From the NCBI GenBank assembly GCA_003116875.1, contig BCKT01000006.1, forward strand, positions 620,001 to 684,000: a stretch of DNA of 64,000 bases, given 5' to 3'. The DNA comes from Takashimella koratensis. Taxonomy: Eukaryota; Basidiomycota; Tremellomycetes; Trichosporonales; Tetragoniomycetaceae. The notes under the pieces were generated by a model. It had not been told where the DNA came from. It searched no databases and was given only the letters and a program-made list of their open reading frames with translations. How positions within the stretch are numbered: position 1 is the stretch's first letter; every line of letters begins with the position of its first letter. Made by a program: the position numbers and the translations under genes. Shown here piece by piece: positions 35,670 through 46,800 of the stretch.

Positions 35670-35974
35670 TCTTGGTCTTGCATCTTTGATCTTCGTTCAT
35701 CAGATCAGGACTGGCTTGAATCGGGATTCATCGATATATTGATAGGAGGGGGAGAGGGAGAGGGGATGACTAGAGCGGCGATTGGGAGATCGATTGTATC
35801 AACAGTACCTACTCTACCGCAATGGATTCAATAATAGTTGTTTGGCACGCGGCTAATATCCGCAGCTGATCTCCTCACGTCATTGGGACTACTGACTGGC
35901 TCGTATACTGATTGGGGTCATTGATGGTGGTCGAACGTCAAGCGTCGCGCCCTGGAACGACGTCGCAGAGACCC
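35670..35974. other. Convergent 3' flanks
   Basis: About 300 bp lie between the stop of the FSP1-like gene and the stop of Myb/SANT-like paralogue C. A G/A-rich stretch follows the FSP1-like stop. I see no further gene. Confidence 0.5.
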
Positions 35975-36440
35975 TCACGAGTCGGACGTCCCCTGGACTG
36001 CCTTGACCGCCTTATCGCGGAAGTTATTCTTCCTCCCCCTCTCGATAGAGGCCTTCACTTGCTTTGCCGTAACGCCTAGCTGTACACCGACTTCAGCATC
36101 AGTCAACTGACCACGACACCACGAGCGGGTGCTGAAAGAGGGGCGGACGTACCTCGGCAGCCCATTCTTCAAGCTTGCGTGATTTGTAGCCCGCGTCGAT
36201 GAGGCCGGTCATGAAGCGGGTGCGAGTCTCGGGAGTCCACACGGCGTTCTGGCGCTGCTTCTTGTTGCTTGGAGTCGACGGCGAGCCGGTATCCTCGTCT
36301 GATGATCCTTTCTTCGGGGTCTTCGGGGCCTTGAATTTCTTCGCAGGGGCGGCCTTCTTCGTCGGCGGGGTCTGGGGAGCGGGATCGTCGTTGTCGGAGA
36401 ACGAGAACTCGGACGGGGAGGCAGAGGCGGAGCGCTTCAT
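35975..36440 (-). CDS. Myb/SANT-like small protein, paralogue C
   Basis: Exons are 36440-36153 and 36079-35975, giving 130 residues with a 73-nt phase-0 intron. The N-terminus starts MKRSASASPSEF and is Lys/Pro/Ser-rich (KKAAPAKKFKAPKTPKKG), resembling histone-like or nuclear tails. The domain follows: VWTPETRTRFMTGLIDAGYK, LEEWAAE, then LGVTAKQVKASIERG and NNFRDKAVKAV. This copy shows the clearest resemblance to a Myb/SANT repeat, with Trp in helix 1, Trp in helix 2 and T-x-K-Q-V in helix 3. Nuclear DNA or chromatin binding is inference. It heads the second cluster of the family. Confidence 0.8.
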
Positions 36441-36933
36441 TGTGATGATGGGAGGTGGGTGGTGGTGGTGGTGATGAGGGTGTGGTTGGCTGTGAGCTGA
36501 ACTGGGTGCTGGTCGGTGACGTGAGGTAGAAAAAAGGGAAGAGGAGAGAGACAAGGGGTGGGTGAAAGAGAGAGGAAGAACAAGTATCGAAAGAGACGAG
36601 TCGAGGCGTCTGGGTCTGGACAAGGCTGATGTGAGATTACTCGACACAGAGTTGATTGATTGCAGCGGGGATTGAAATGAGATACGCAGGGTCACATGCA
36701 AAGGTACCATCATATCACTCACAGACCCTTTCCCGTGTGTGTATCCTTTGACTTTTCCTCATCCTTTGATCAATCAATCTAGCCTAGTCCCGTCACCTGG
36801 TTACCCGCGTCGCCGTCGTCATGGTCAACCTCTGATCAGCATAGCTCACAGCATGGCTCACAGTCTGACCCCCCAGCCACAGATTGCATCCCATATCCTA
36901 AATCAAGAAAACTATGGGTCTACCCAATACGAG

Positions 36934-37398
36934 CTATACTTTCGCCACCGAGCCAGCGCCCTTGACTGCCCTGCCTCGTAGATTGGATCGGTTTGGGACA
37001 AGCTGATCAATCAACTGTCGTTTGGACAACTCGAGCTATCAAGATCACATCAGCGCCTTCCTCTTCGCCCCTCTCTTCCCACCCTCGCCGTCATCCTTCT
37101 CTAGCTACCTCTAGTGCTATCGCCTATAGCTCACCTCGTTAGCCAAAGAGTCCAGATCGATCGACTTGTACCCAGCAGCAATGACGCGGTCCATGAACAC
37201 CTCGCGTTTCTCGGTCGTCCACGTCCCGTTCACAGTGGGTTTCGCCTTGGTAGCGGATTTGGGCGTGGTGGATGTCGAGCCAGAGGGAGACGCCTTGGAT
37301 TTCTTGGCGGTATGGATCGAGGTCTTGGATGGGGTAGAGTAGGGAGATGGCGAAGGCGAAGGCGAAGGCGAAGGGGTGTTGGTAGCTTCACGCTTCAT
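36934..37398 (-). CDS. Myb/SANT-like small protein, paralogue D
   Basis: Exons are 37398-37135 and 37035-36934, giving 121 residues with a 99-nt phase-0 intron. The N-terminus MKREATNTPSPSPSP contains a Ser-Pro repeat and a Lys/Ser-rich tail. The domain reads TWTTEKREVFMDRVIAAGYK, LDSLANE, then LELSKRQLIDQLVPNR and SNLRGRAVKG. The second exon was found by its CTGAT branch site, TAG acceptor and match to the other copies. The Ser-Pro part is encoded by a GGCGAA-type repeat, so its length may vary. Confidence 0.78.
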
Positions 37399-37770
37399 TG
37401 TGTTGAATTTCGAGAGCGGAGGCGGTGGTTGGTTACAAGCCAAGGTGAAGTGAGGTGAAAACGAAAGCGAGGGCGAATGATCAATAAAGGGCTATATGTA
37501 CATATTCGTCAACGTGACCCACGTCTTTATGAGCGCTCAGACGAAATGAAGGGACTCGAAGTGCCCCTTGCCATCTGAAACCAATCATCACTGCATCATG
37601 AGATTCCCAGGGGATATAGAATAAGGACATCCGCACAGATCGCGAAGAGAAAAATGCCCATTCTAGGCCTTTCCATTTCACGTCAAGCGAGCGAGGGATC
37701 ATCTGCTCATTGGCCCACCGGTTCATGTCCAAAAGCTATAGACTACGATCACCTCAGCAACCTTCTCCCT

Positions 37771-38020
37771 TCACTTGGCCCCACTCTCGAAGAGCTTTCG
37801 GACCGCCGCGCGCATGTTGGATCGGTTAGGCGCGAGCTGGTCGAGCAATTGTCTCTTGTTGAAGCCGTACTGTGACCCCATGCAAAAGAAGAGTCAGTGA
37901 TGAGTTGAAGTACTGACAAGAGATCAAGGGCGAGCTTTGAGGAAGAGAATGCTGAGACCTGGAGGTGGAGTGCAGTGAGGACTTGCACGTTCCGCAACAG
38001 CGTTTGTATCCATCGCTCTG
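37771..38020 (-). pseudogene. Myb/SANT-like paralogue E, second exon intact, first exon apparently lost
   Basis: An exon at 37869-37771 encodes YGFNKRQLLDQLAPNR, then SNMRAAVRKLFESGAK and a stop, preceded by a CAG acceptor, exactly like exon 2 of the neighbouring copies. No matching first exon with the Lys/Ser-rich tail and W-T-x-E helix is present upstream. A weak remnant around 38014-37983 contains GGATACAAACGC (compare the GYKS codons of other copies) followed by a GTGCAAG donor-like site, but the reading frame and length do not fit. I call it a decayed copy; a divergent functional first exon cannot be excluded. Confidence 0.5.
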
Positions 38021-38324
38021 GCACGATGAATTGGGCAGACCGCGCCTCAATCAGCCACTGAGAAAGAAGGAGATGGCTAGGGGAGCGGCCAGCACAAGGG
38101 CACATGATGAGAGGATGGTCTGAGAATTAAGGGGGCGTGGACAAACTTGGTCTTCACTCTTGGTTGATAGTCCTTTGGGTGAACATTCCATCATTTGATC
38201 AGACGCCGTTCATGCGAGGCTGAAACGCCCGCACGGATCGGATCTGGCGCAGAGATTGCTTGACGAAAATTGATACCTAGCTTGCATTGCGTACACGGTA
38301 CAGTATCGTTTGGTCTCACCTCAT

Positions 38325-38366
38325 CCCCCCCCCCCCCCCCCCCCCNNNNNNNNNNCCCCCCCCCCC
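38325..38366. repeat. Poly-C tract interrupted by assembly gap (10 N at 38346-38355)
   Basis: Twenty-one C precede the ten N and eleven C follow. The true tract is probably longer than shown. It lies about 95 bp beyond the stop codon of Myb/SANT-like paralogue F. Confidence 0.95.
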
Positions 38367-38459
38367 TCTCCCTTCCCCGCGGTCCCCTCTGCCTTTTTTC
38401 TTGCTGCCAGACCTAGGGCCCCAGTGAATGCATCTCAGCAACTCAGCACCTCAGCGGCT

Positions 38460-38940
38460 TCACTTCCCCCCACTCGCCCCGGTTTCAAAAAACTTGCGGA
38501 CCGCGGACCTCATGTTGGCCCGATTCGGCTTGAACTGGTCGACAAGCTGCGACCTGGTGGACCCGTACTACCAGGACGAAAGATATCAGTAGCGAATCAA
38601 GATGTGGTGATGCAATACTTGGAATGACAACGAGAGGAGGAAAAGTGAGAATGACTCGACTCACCCTCTGGGCCAGGTCGTCCAAGTTGATAGACTTGTA
38701 GCCTGCGGTGATGATTTCGTCCATGATCTCCGCTCGAGCAGAGGGTGAGAGCGCGGTTCCTTTCTTGGGCGAGCCCGCTGGCTTGTCTTCGTGCGCGGTC
38801 ACGTCTTCCTTGTCAGCGCTGTCGGATTCAACTTTGGTCTTCGTGGGCGTGGACTTTGGGGTGAGGGCCTTGGTCGGCGTCTTGGGTTTCTTGGGTGAGA
38901 CCGGCATCGACGGAGGTGAGGATTTGCGCTTGAGGGTCAT
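38460..38940 (-). CDS. Myb/SANT-like small protein, paralogue F
   Basis: Exons are 38940-38665 and 38567-38460, giving 127 residues with a 97-nt phase-0 intron. The N-terminus MTLKRKSSPPSMPVSPKKPK is Lys/Pro/Ser/Thr-rich. In the domain the usual W-T-x-E is replaced by LSPSARAEIMDEIITAGYK, so the helix-1 Trp is missing. LDDLAQR and, after the intron, YGSTRSQLVDQFKPNR and NMRSAVRKFFETGAS follow. The second exon is closest to that of decayed copy E. It is divergent from the cytochrome P450 gene. Confidence 0.78.
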
Positions 38941-39253
38941 GCTGAAGTGTGTGGGGATGAGGGAGAGAAGAGCAATATGTGTTGGGGGAAGGGAGATGGG
39001 AGATGAGGCAAAGGGAAAGAACAAGAGCGCATTTGACCCGCTGGCGCACAGGATGCCACGGGCCATGTGCCACCGCGGTCCAAACAGTTTGAGACCTCCA
39101 CTTTAGCTCTCCCCTTTGCTCCGTCTCTTTCCACCCACCACCCACGGGTCCATTCCTCACTCACACCGTCCACACCTCGACCTTTACTATCTCTATCCTG
39201 GGGAAACTATGCTTACTTAGATATCTCCCAGCCCGGACCTACACTCACCCGTA
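38941..39253. promoter_or_regulatory. Bidirectional promoter region, paralogue F / P450
   Basis: A 313-bp gap separates two divergent start codons. C/T-rich sequence precedes both starts. No exon or named factor site is visible. Confidence 0.45.
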
Positions 39254-41851
39254 ATGAAGCTCAAAGGCAGCCGGTTACTCTTCCCTGCCTTACTCAAGAC
39301 CCTCATTCTCCCTCCGATCCTGACCTACCTCTTCATCCTCTTCGTCTCTTTACTCCCTCCCACTCCCATTCACATTCCTTCTTTCCTCCGTTTCACACTC
39401 GTCACGCTCCTCTACCTCATCTCATTCCCATTAGTCTTTATCGTCCGGACCTACATCGCCCTCCTCAGATCCTCGTCGTCCGCCCGAGCCCTAGGAGCGA
39501 CAGAAATACCCCGTGTCAAGGGTCGGTGGCCGTTGAACGTCGATGTGCTGCTAGATTGGGCAAAGAGTGGAAGCGAAGAGGAAGTAGGATGGATGATCAG
39601 GGTTATGCAAGGGACGTATGGACAGACGTTCAATACCAGGGTACTGGGAGAAGATCAGGTGAGTACGGTCGAGGAGCAAAGCGGGAGGAAGGGTGGAGGT
39701 TGGGTTGAGGGAGGGCCTGGAGAGAAAGGTGAAGAGCGCAGGGCTAATGGTGCAGATCATAACGACAGACCCGGTGGTACTCAAACATATCCTAGTAGAC
39801 GACTTTTCCAACTTTGTCAAAGGTGAGCTCTCGACAGAAGCGAAAGCAGAGCTGACCCCTTCAGGCGCAAAGTTTAAAGAGCGCGCCGAGGGGTTTCTAG
39901 GCGATGGGATCTTCAACTCGGACGGGGATCGATGGCGCTTTGTACGTCCCTTCGGTCCTCTCTTTACCCCTCTCCTTCCTCTCTCCCCCTCCCACTCCCT
40001 TCACTCTCTCTCCGTTCCCACCATCACCACACCAACGACGACCAAACTCCACCTGACTCACTTAGCACCGCGCCCTTACCCGCCCCTTCTTCCACCCCTC
40101 ACATGTCTCGACAGACCTCATTCTCCCTCACATTCACCGCTTCCTCACTTCCCTCCCCACCCACGCGTTTGACATACAGGCGCGGCTCGGCAACCTCGCG
40201 TTGGACCTTGCCCTCGCCTGGATGTGTGGAGAAGGTACCGAGAGCAAGGAAGAAGTCGAGGAGAGAAGAGGAGAGCAGTGGGTGATGGCGAAGAAGGAGC
40301 TGGGAGGGGCGTTGGTTGAGGCTCAGAGGGTGGTAGGGAAGAGAGTGAAGATTGGGACCGTTTGGGTAAGTACGGGGTTTTGAATCCAGAGAGAAGAGAT
40401 TGAGTGCAAGAAGAGCACAAGATGCAGAAACAGAAGCAGAGGGAAGCAGACAAGAGAGGGCATGGGCCGGCGCTGACTGTCGTGATCAACTACAGCCCCT
40501 GTTTGAACTCACGCACGATCCCCTAGCACAGCCCATGCAAACGATCCGGACCTTCTTCGCCCCACTCATTGACGAAGCGACAGAACGGCGAGGAATGAAC
40601 GACGAGAGTGGACAGGTACACCTCATTGATAGGCTGGTGGACGCGACGAGCGGTGAGTGGCTATGACCGACTTTGAACAAGCTACGACATTCGACAAGGG
40701 TGGGGTGTTTAGAGTGGCTGATGGTTTTGTGTCTCTAGATAGGAAGTTGGTAGAGGACCAATTGATCAATATTCTCCTTGCGTCAAGAGATACGGTGAGT
40801 GTCAAGATGATAAGATCTTTCCCATGTTTGTAATACTGGAAACGTGCTGATACTTGTGCGAAATAGACGACCTCACTCCTCACGTTCTGCGTCTACGTCC
40901 TGGCTCTCGACCCAGCAGTGCGAGCAAGAATTGACACGGAGGTTCAGACGGTCGCGCCATTGGGGGAGGTGGATAAGGACGTTGTTCGCGAGTCGCGTAT
41001 CGGTGAGTCTGGATCAATCAACGAGCCTGGACAAACAGCTGAGGTACCCTCAGCGCGAGCGTTCATCAACGAAGTCTTACGCCTCTTCCCGCCTCTTCCT
41101 CTCAAGTACGTCGTATCGTGCATCGACATTTAGCCAAACCCTTATGATGGTAGATACGATACCTATATCCCAAAAGAGACACTGACAAGAGCTCACAGTA
41201 TTCGTCGTACGCTTCGGCCTTCGTTGCTGCCAACCTCGGGAGGCGAGTTAATGTTTATGCCGGGGAACACGTCCATCATCGTCACAACCTTGCTAGCTCA
41301 TCGATCGGAGGCAGTGTGGGGGCCCGACGCGGACAAGTTTGATCTTGATAAGTGGATGGATGATGGGTTGACGAGAGATCAGAGGGAGGCGTTTATGCCG
41401 TGGAATGTGGGGCCAAGGATGGTGAGTGGTGCGAGTGGTGCGAGTGGTGCGATGGGGCAATTTTATGCTATCGAGAAAAGAATGAAGCTGACGTCGATGG
41501 CTACTGCAATGTGGTGTTGGACCACCAGTGCCTAGGCCAACCCCTGGCCTTGGCGATCGCGCACACATTCATCATTCAACTCAGCCACTTTCTTCGAGCC
41601 AACGGCAGAGACCTCCGCCTTGCGCCCGAGTGTCAGCCCCCAGGCTCAGCGATGCCAGTGTCGTGGAAAGATGGAGAAGGGGGAAGGGCGAGAGGGGGAA
41701 GAGATAGGGTCTGGGTTGTGGCCGATGTCGTGTTGGCCATCAAGGTAGGTTTGAGTATAAACTGATGAGCTAGCAGGAGCGTGTAGGAGTGAGGATGTCA
41801 AGATGGTGCTGATGCTCTCAACAGGGCGGGTTGTGGGTAAAGGTCCTCTAG
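39254..41851 (+). CDS. Cytochrome P450 monooxygenase (CYP63/CYP52-like)
   Basis: Eleven exons: 39254-39658, 39756-39822, 39865-39941, 40066-40365, 40496-40652, 40739-40794, 40867-41002, 41054-41105, 41199-41421, 41529-41744, 41825-41851 (571 aa). Two hydrophobic segments within the first 70 residues fit an ER membrane anchor. P450 landmarks are the helix-C region GDRWRFHRALTRPFF, I-helix ASRDTT, K-helix ExxR in NEVLRLFPP, FDLDKW, and the heme loop PWNVGPRMCLGQPLA with the Cys ligand near residue 492 as the first codon of exon 10. The wording around helix C resembles basidiomycete CYP63 and yeast CYP52 alkane or fatty-acid hydroxylases; substrate is inference. The intron 41003-41053 is 51 nt with no in-frame stop, so retention would insert 17 residues. 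Confidence 0.93.
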
Positions 41852-42122
41852 GACAGGGAGGTCTTGTCTTCAGATCGTGTTCGGAGCAAACGACAAGGTT
41901 CAGCTCAGTTGCATTGAGTAGATTGACGACTTCACGAAACGTAGCTATGCCTGCACGATGCATATCATGTGATGCCATAATGGGAATGAGGTAGTGTATG
42001 GTATGATTGAGTGGAGACTAAGTGAGACTGAGAGCGATCAGACCACTGTTATGAAAGAGCCTGAGGAGCATGAAGTAGATCGCATGTGATAATCCTGCCG
42101 CGTATTCCGACAGCGCATCGGA
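41852..42122. other. Convergent 3' flanks, P450 / mL46
   Basis: Just under 300 bp separate the two stop codons. No gene is visible. Confidence 0.5.
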
Positions 42123-43235
42123 TTACGCCTCTGCATCTGCCGGAACCCCAAACATCCCCTTGACACCGTCCCAGACCGCCTCGTCGCCTTGCTCACGCAA
42201 CCGTGCCTCGACCTCGGAAGAGGTCAACCATGCCCAGGTGTCGATACCCGCCGATTTGGGGGGTTGAGGCTCGCCTGCGAGGACGTGTGATCGGAGGAAG
42301 AAAGTCTGACGACGAAAAGAGTTTAGCGAGGGACGATATGGACAGTGATTATAGCTATACTGCGTTACGCAGTATGACGAAAGGAGAGGGATTGAGACTG
42401 ACCGTAGATGAATCGCCCTTGATCATGCCGATGGGCTTGCGAGTGACGATCCACGTATCGAGTGTGTTCCCATTCAACGCGCCGTCGACACCGGTGATCC
42501 CTCGTTTCACCGCTTGATCGAGCCCTTCTCCCTTCTCCACCTCGGTCGAGGGAAACACCCACTTCCCCTTGCCCTTCTTCACGAGGCAAAACAACTCTTC
42601 CTCCGGCTCGCGCTCAAGGCTCTTCTCTCCCCGAGCTTTATCTTTCTCCGCCCAGACCCCGCGTTCCAATTCCACCAGCTCCGGCTCCCCTTGCACCTCC
42701 CCGACGTTGGGTGCAGTCCCTGCAACTCGGGGTCCAAAGGCAGCGAGGTCGGCCGCGTGCTCGGAGAGCTGGAATCGACGCATAGGAAGGGAACCGGGTT
42801 TGAAGTAGAATGAAGTAGGAGGAGGGTTCGAGAGCGCTCGACGGAGTCGGAAGGAGTGAGCGTGGTATGCGGATTCGAGAGCGGTAGGGGTAGGCGTAAG
42901 CAGAGGAGCTCGGGAGAGGATGAGGGAGGCGGTAAGGGAAGTTGTGGAGGTGGAGGGAGAGGAGGCGGTGGAAGGATTCGAGGACGAAGAGGTTGAGCTA
43001 GAGGCGGTCGCAAGTGATCGGGAGAGAGCTGATAGAGGAGACAAGTCAGTAGATGTCCGAGGCCGAGGAAAGAATGAGCAAGGGAAGAAGGAAGGAAGGA
43101 GATGAGGGAGATGAGGGAGATGAGGGAGATGAGGGAGATGGGTAAGAGGCAATCCGGGGAAAGAGGTAGACCCGACTGACCTCTCCGCGTCGAGGGACCT
43201 GAGCGGGTGATTGTCGAGCTGATTGAGACGGACAT
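42123..43235 (-). CDS. MRPL46: Mitochondrial large-subunit ribosomal protein mL46 (Nudix-like fold)
   Basis: Exons are 43235-43181, 43028-42403 and 42305-42123, giving 287 residues. mL46 (yeast MRPL17) is a structural protein of the mitochondrial large ribosomal subunit with a degenerate Nudix fold. The first 50 residues are Ser/Arg/Thr-rich without acidic residues, like a mitochondrial presequence. ERGVWAEKDKARGEKSLERE precedes the fold. LFCLVKKGKGKWVFPSTEVE, GLDQAVKRGITGVDG and TLDTWIVTRKPIGMIKG match the family's W-x-F-P and presumed NTWFV...G-H-type segments. The Nudix box is not intact, as expected for a non-catalytic member. Two donors are GTCAGT. Intron 1 contains a 9-bp tandem repeat. 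Confidence 0.85.
43101..43140. repeat. Tandem 9-mer GATGAGGGA, about 4.4 copies
   Basis: The repeat lies inside intron 1 of the mL46 gene. On the coding strand it is pyrimidine-rich and may serve as a long polypyrimidine stretch. Confidence 0.9.
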
Positions 43236-43803
43236 GGTTATGGTCGAGGTCTAGGTAAACGACAAAGACCAGTTTGAAAAATCCAGATCGAAAAAAGCCA
43301 TGAGGGTGGGGGGTTGAAACGGCATGTTTGAATGGTCCCCCCCTCTAAGGGATATCTGCTACAACCGTGCCTGAGAAGCGACCAGATTTTTGTCCTCGTT
43401 TCAGTGGACAGACTACATCTCCATCGCTCAACACCTCAACACCTCTACACTTCAACCCACCATATCTCCCCGCTTCCCCAGATTAGGCAGACTCGCAGAG
43501 GTCGAGCTCGGACGTCTCTTCGCCCTCCCGCTTACGCCGCCGAGTCTTCTCCTTCCGCCTCCCCCTCCCCTGCCTGTCCCACCGCCTGCTCAGCCGCGAC
43601 CATCACCGCCTAAACCCCCGACCACACCGCGTCGAGCTTCGGGGCGCACCTCCAACTCTACACATTACCCTTACCCTCTATCTCATTCGTCTCATCGCTC
43701 CCCCCTCACCCCTCATCCCTCCACAGACCTTCAGGCGTTCGCCAGAACCACCGCTCTTCTCGCACTCGCCCTGAAACGCACCGTCTTGCACTCAACCTCC
43801 ACG
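43236..43803. promoter_or_regulatory. Bidirectional promoter region, mL46 / RRP6
   Basis: A 568-bp region separates two divergent genes. The plus strand is strongly C/T-rich up to the RRP6 ATG. The RRP6 frame stays open upstream but has no ATG before 43804, so I take that as 5' UTR. Confidence 0.5.
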
Positions 43804-46800
43804 ATGTCGACTGATCAACCCGCCCCTTCCGCCTCGTCCTCCTCCGCCGCCGTCCCTTCTCCATCTACCTCCTTCCCTACCTACCTCCCACATGTCTCTT
43901 CCATCCTGGACGCCGCGACCACCCATGCCGCTGCTCTGCCAGATAAGAGCGACCTCTCGTTCCATCGAACCCTTGACCGACCCTTTGCCCGTGGTCTCGA
44001 CGAGACGAGCGAGAGCGTTCTCAAGATCGCAGAGAGGCTGCTCGAGCTCGCTGTCAGTGCTGGAAAGGGCAAAGAAGGGACAAAAGGGAAGGCAAAGGCG
44101 CAACCTGCCGGTGTCACGGCGAGGAGACGCAAGTTGGAGGATGAGGACGACGTGATGGATAGGTTTAGGAGCAGCGTCGTCGATGTCGTCGATGGCTTGC
44201 TAGAGGATGCGGTGAGTAGGACAGTCGGAGAGGGAATACTTCGTTATTGACAATTTTCCTTTTAGGACTCTAACCTTGACGAGGTCAACGGAGCTAAGAA
44301 GAAGGCAGCGATCAACGTCAAGCCTTCACTCGCCGCTGCCGCTGGCGCTTTGGTGAGTAATTCGTAGATCTCATTCTACTTGTGCTGACACTCATTGTCC
44401 CACTCTGATCTCCTATCTCTTCTAGCTCCCTGGTCCGTTTTCATCCAAAGACAGACTCGAGGCCAACCTCATCCTCAATCGATCCATGACCAAACCCCAA
44501 CTCCACTTCTCCCCACCTATCGATAACTCGCCTTCCCGACCCCCCTGGCGGCCCACACTCGCGACCAAGGCGCACGCAATGGTCCCACTGGACTTTGTCG
44601 TCCCGTCCGAGATCGAGATGCCGTTCTCCGAAGACGAAGAGGAAGTGGCCGCGGCCGCGGATAGCGAAAAAGCGGAGAAGAAACGTGCAGCCAAACGTGA
44701 ACGCAAGCTTAAAGCTCGTGCTCACCCTTACTTCTACGAAACCACCCACCTGCCCTACCCAACCAGCCTGTTCACACAGTCCGCTCCGATCCGGCCAAAG
44801 GATTTTGACGAGACTCCGTTCGAATTTGTGGATACCCCCGAACAGCTGGAGGCGATGGTGCAGGAGCTGAAAGGGTCGAAGGAGATTGCGATCGATCTTG
44901 AGCATCATAATATGAGGAGTTACGAAGGATTCACGTGTTTGATGCAAGTCTCGAACAGGCGTGCGGACTGGGTTGTCGATACGTTGACATTGAGGAGCGA
45001 ACTGAGAGATGGGAAGTTGGGTGGGGTCATGGCGGATCCGTCGATCGTCAAGGTGGGTTGGGTCGGATCTTCGTTTGACCGTAGTTGACAATGTCGTACA
45101 GGTCTTTCACGGTGCCGATTCGGATATCCTCTGGCTTCAACAGGATTTCGACATTTACGTCGTCAACCTCTTCGACACTTATCACGCCTGCAAGGTCCTC
45201 GGTGAGTGACGTGTTGAGCAGTCTTTTAGCGAGTGCTAATCCGATCTCTACAGACTTTCCCAAATTCTCCCTCGCGAGCCTACTGCAGCTTTACTGCGAC
45301 TTTGAGGCCGACAAGCGATACCAAATGGCTGACTGGCGTATCCGACCTTTGCCCAAGGAGATGCTCTTCTACGCGCGGTCCGATACCCATTTCCTTCTCT
45401 ACGTATTCGATAACCTCCGCAACGCCTTGTTGGCCAAATCATCTCGTAACCCCTCTCCTTCGATCGACGCCGACGCAGAGCCCAGTGCGAACTCAATCCC
45501 TACCCCGACTCCGTCCGGAGCTAGGCAGAATCCACAGCAGGCGATGCGGATCACACTCGCTCGGTCAGCGGAGACAGCGCTAAAGATGTACGAACGCGAC
45601 GAGTACGACACGAATACTGGGAAAGGAATGTTAGGATGGGCGCCGTTGGCGAAGAAGTTGGGCAAGAGGGAGATCTTGGAAACTCAGATTGGGTGGACGT
45701 TTAAACGGCTCCATGCGTGGCGAGACCGCGTGGCTCGGGAAGAAGACGAGAGTCCGCAGTGAGTACTCCTACACGATACACATTTGTTAGAGCAGGATAC
45801 TAACCAATGTACTCAATAGCTACGTCCTCCCGAACTACGTTCTCGTTCAGCTCTCTCACCTCCGCCCGAAAACTGTTGCTCATACATTGGCTACCATCGG
45901 CAAGACCGCGGACATTGCGACTGGTCGAGTTCAGGAGATTATCGAGGTCATCAACGCCGCGTGCGCCGATTTTGACGCACAGGAAACGGCAATCGTCCCG
46001 TTCGGATCAAATATCAAATCATCAGTCCCTGCGGTCATCCAGCAGAGCACGGGGAGGGTCGGCCCTACGCTCTCTGCCCCGCGGGCGCAAGTCGCGGCAC
46101 CAGCAACGAAGCAGTCGGTATACCAGACTTGGGCTGAGCTGCAGCCTGCGACCTCGACGGCTGAGCCCACCGCGGGAAGGAGATCGACATCGGCCTTGTT
46201 CGGCTCGACTATCGCGGCACCTCCAGCGAAAGGACCGGCCGCGACTCGCGGATCAACTCGATCGTCCCAGCTTTTTGGCGCTTCGTTGGCCAACACCAGC
46301 GCCAAGCGTGGACAAGGCTCACGAGGCAGGATGATGTCACCCGGTTTCGAAGCGTTACAGCAAAGCATCTATCAAGGTTTCGTTCCGGCCCCGCGTATCG
46401 TAGATCCCCTGGTTCAAGCTGGAGCTGCGCATAAACCTGAGCCAGAGACGGTTCCCTTTGTTCCTCGCGCCCATCGCCAGCCTCCGCCACCGCCAGCTAC
46501 TGAAGCGGAAGAGGTGGTGCTACCGGTAAAAGATGAGCTGGCGGACACCAAGCCTGCGCTTCCGATGGACGAGGACGGAACCGTGCAGGTGAAGAAGTCG
46601 AGAAAGCAGAAGAAGCGGGAGAAACAGGCCGCCGCGGCAGCGGGGTCGGAAATGGGTATCGATCAGGCTGTGGGAGACGAGGTGACGACTGCGAATGGGG
46701 TTGAGGCGTTGGCAGCGCCTAGGTCACCCCTTCACGTGGCTTCAATGGCGGAGGCTAGTCAACCCGCGGGATCCAGGAAGCCCCGGACGAAAGCCAACGC

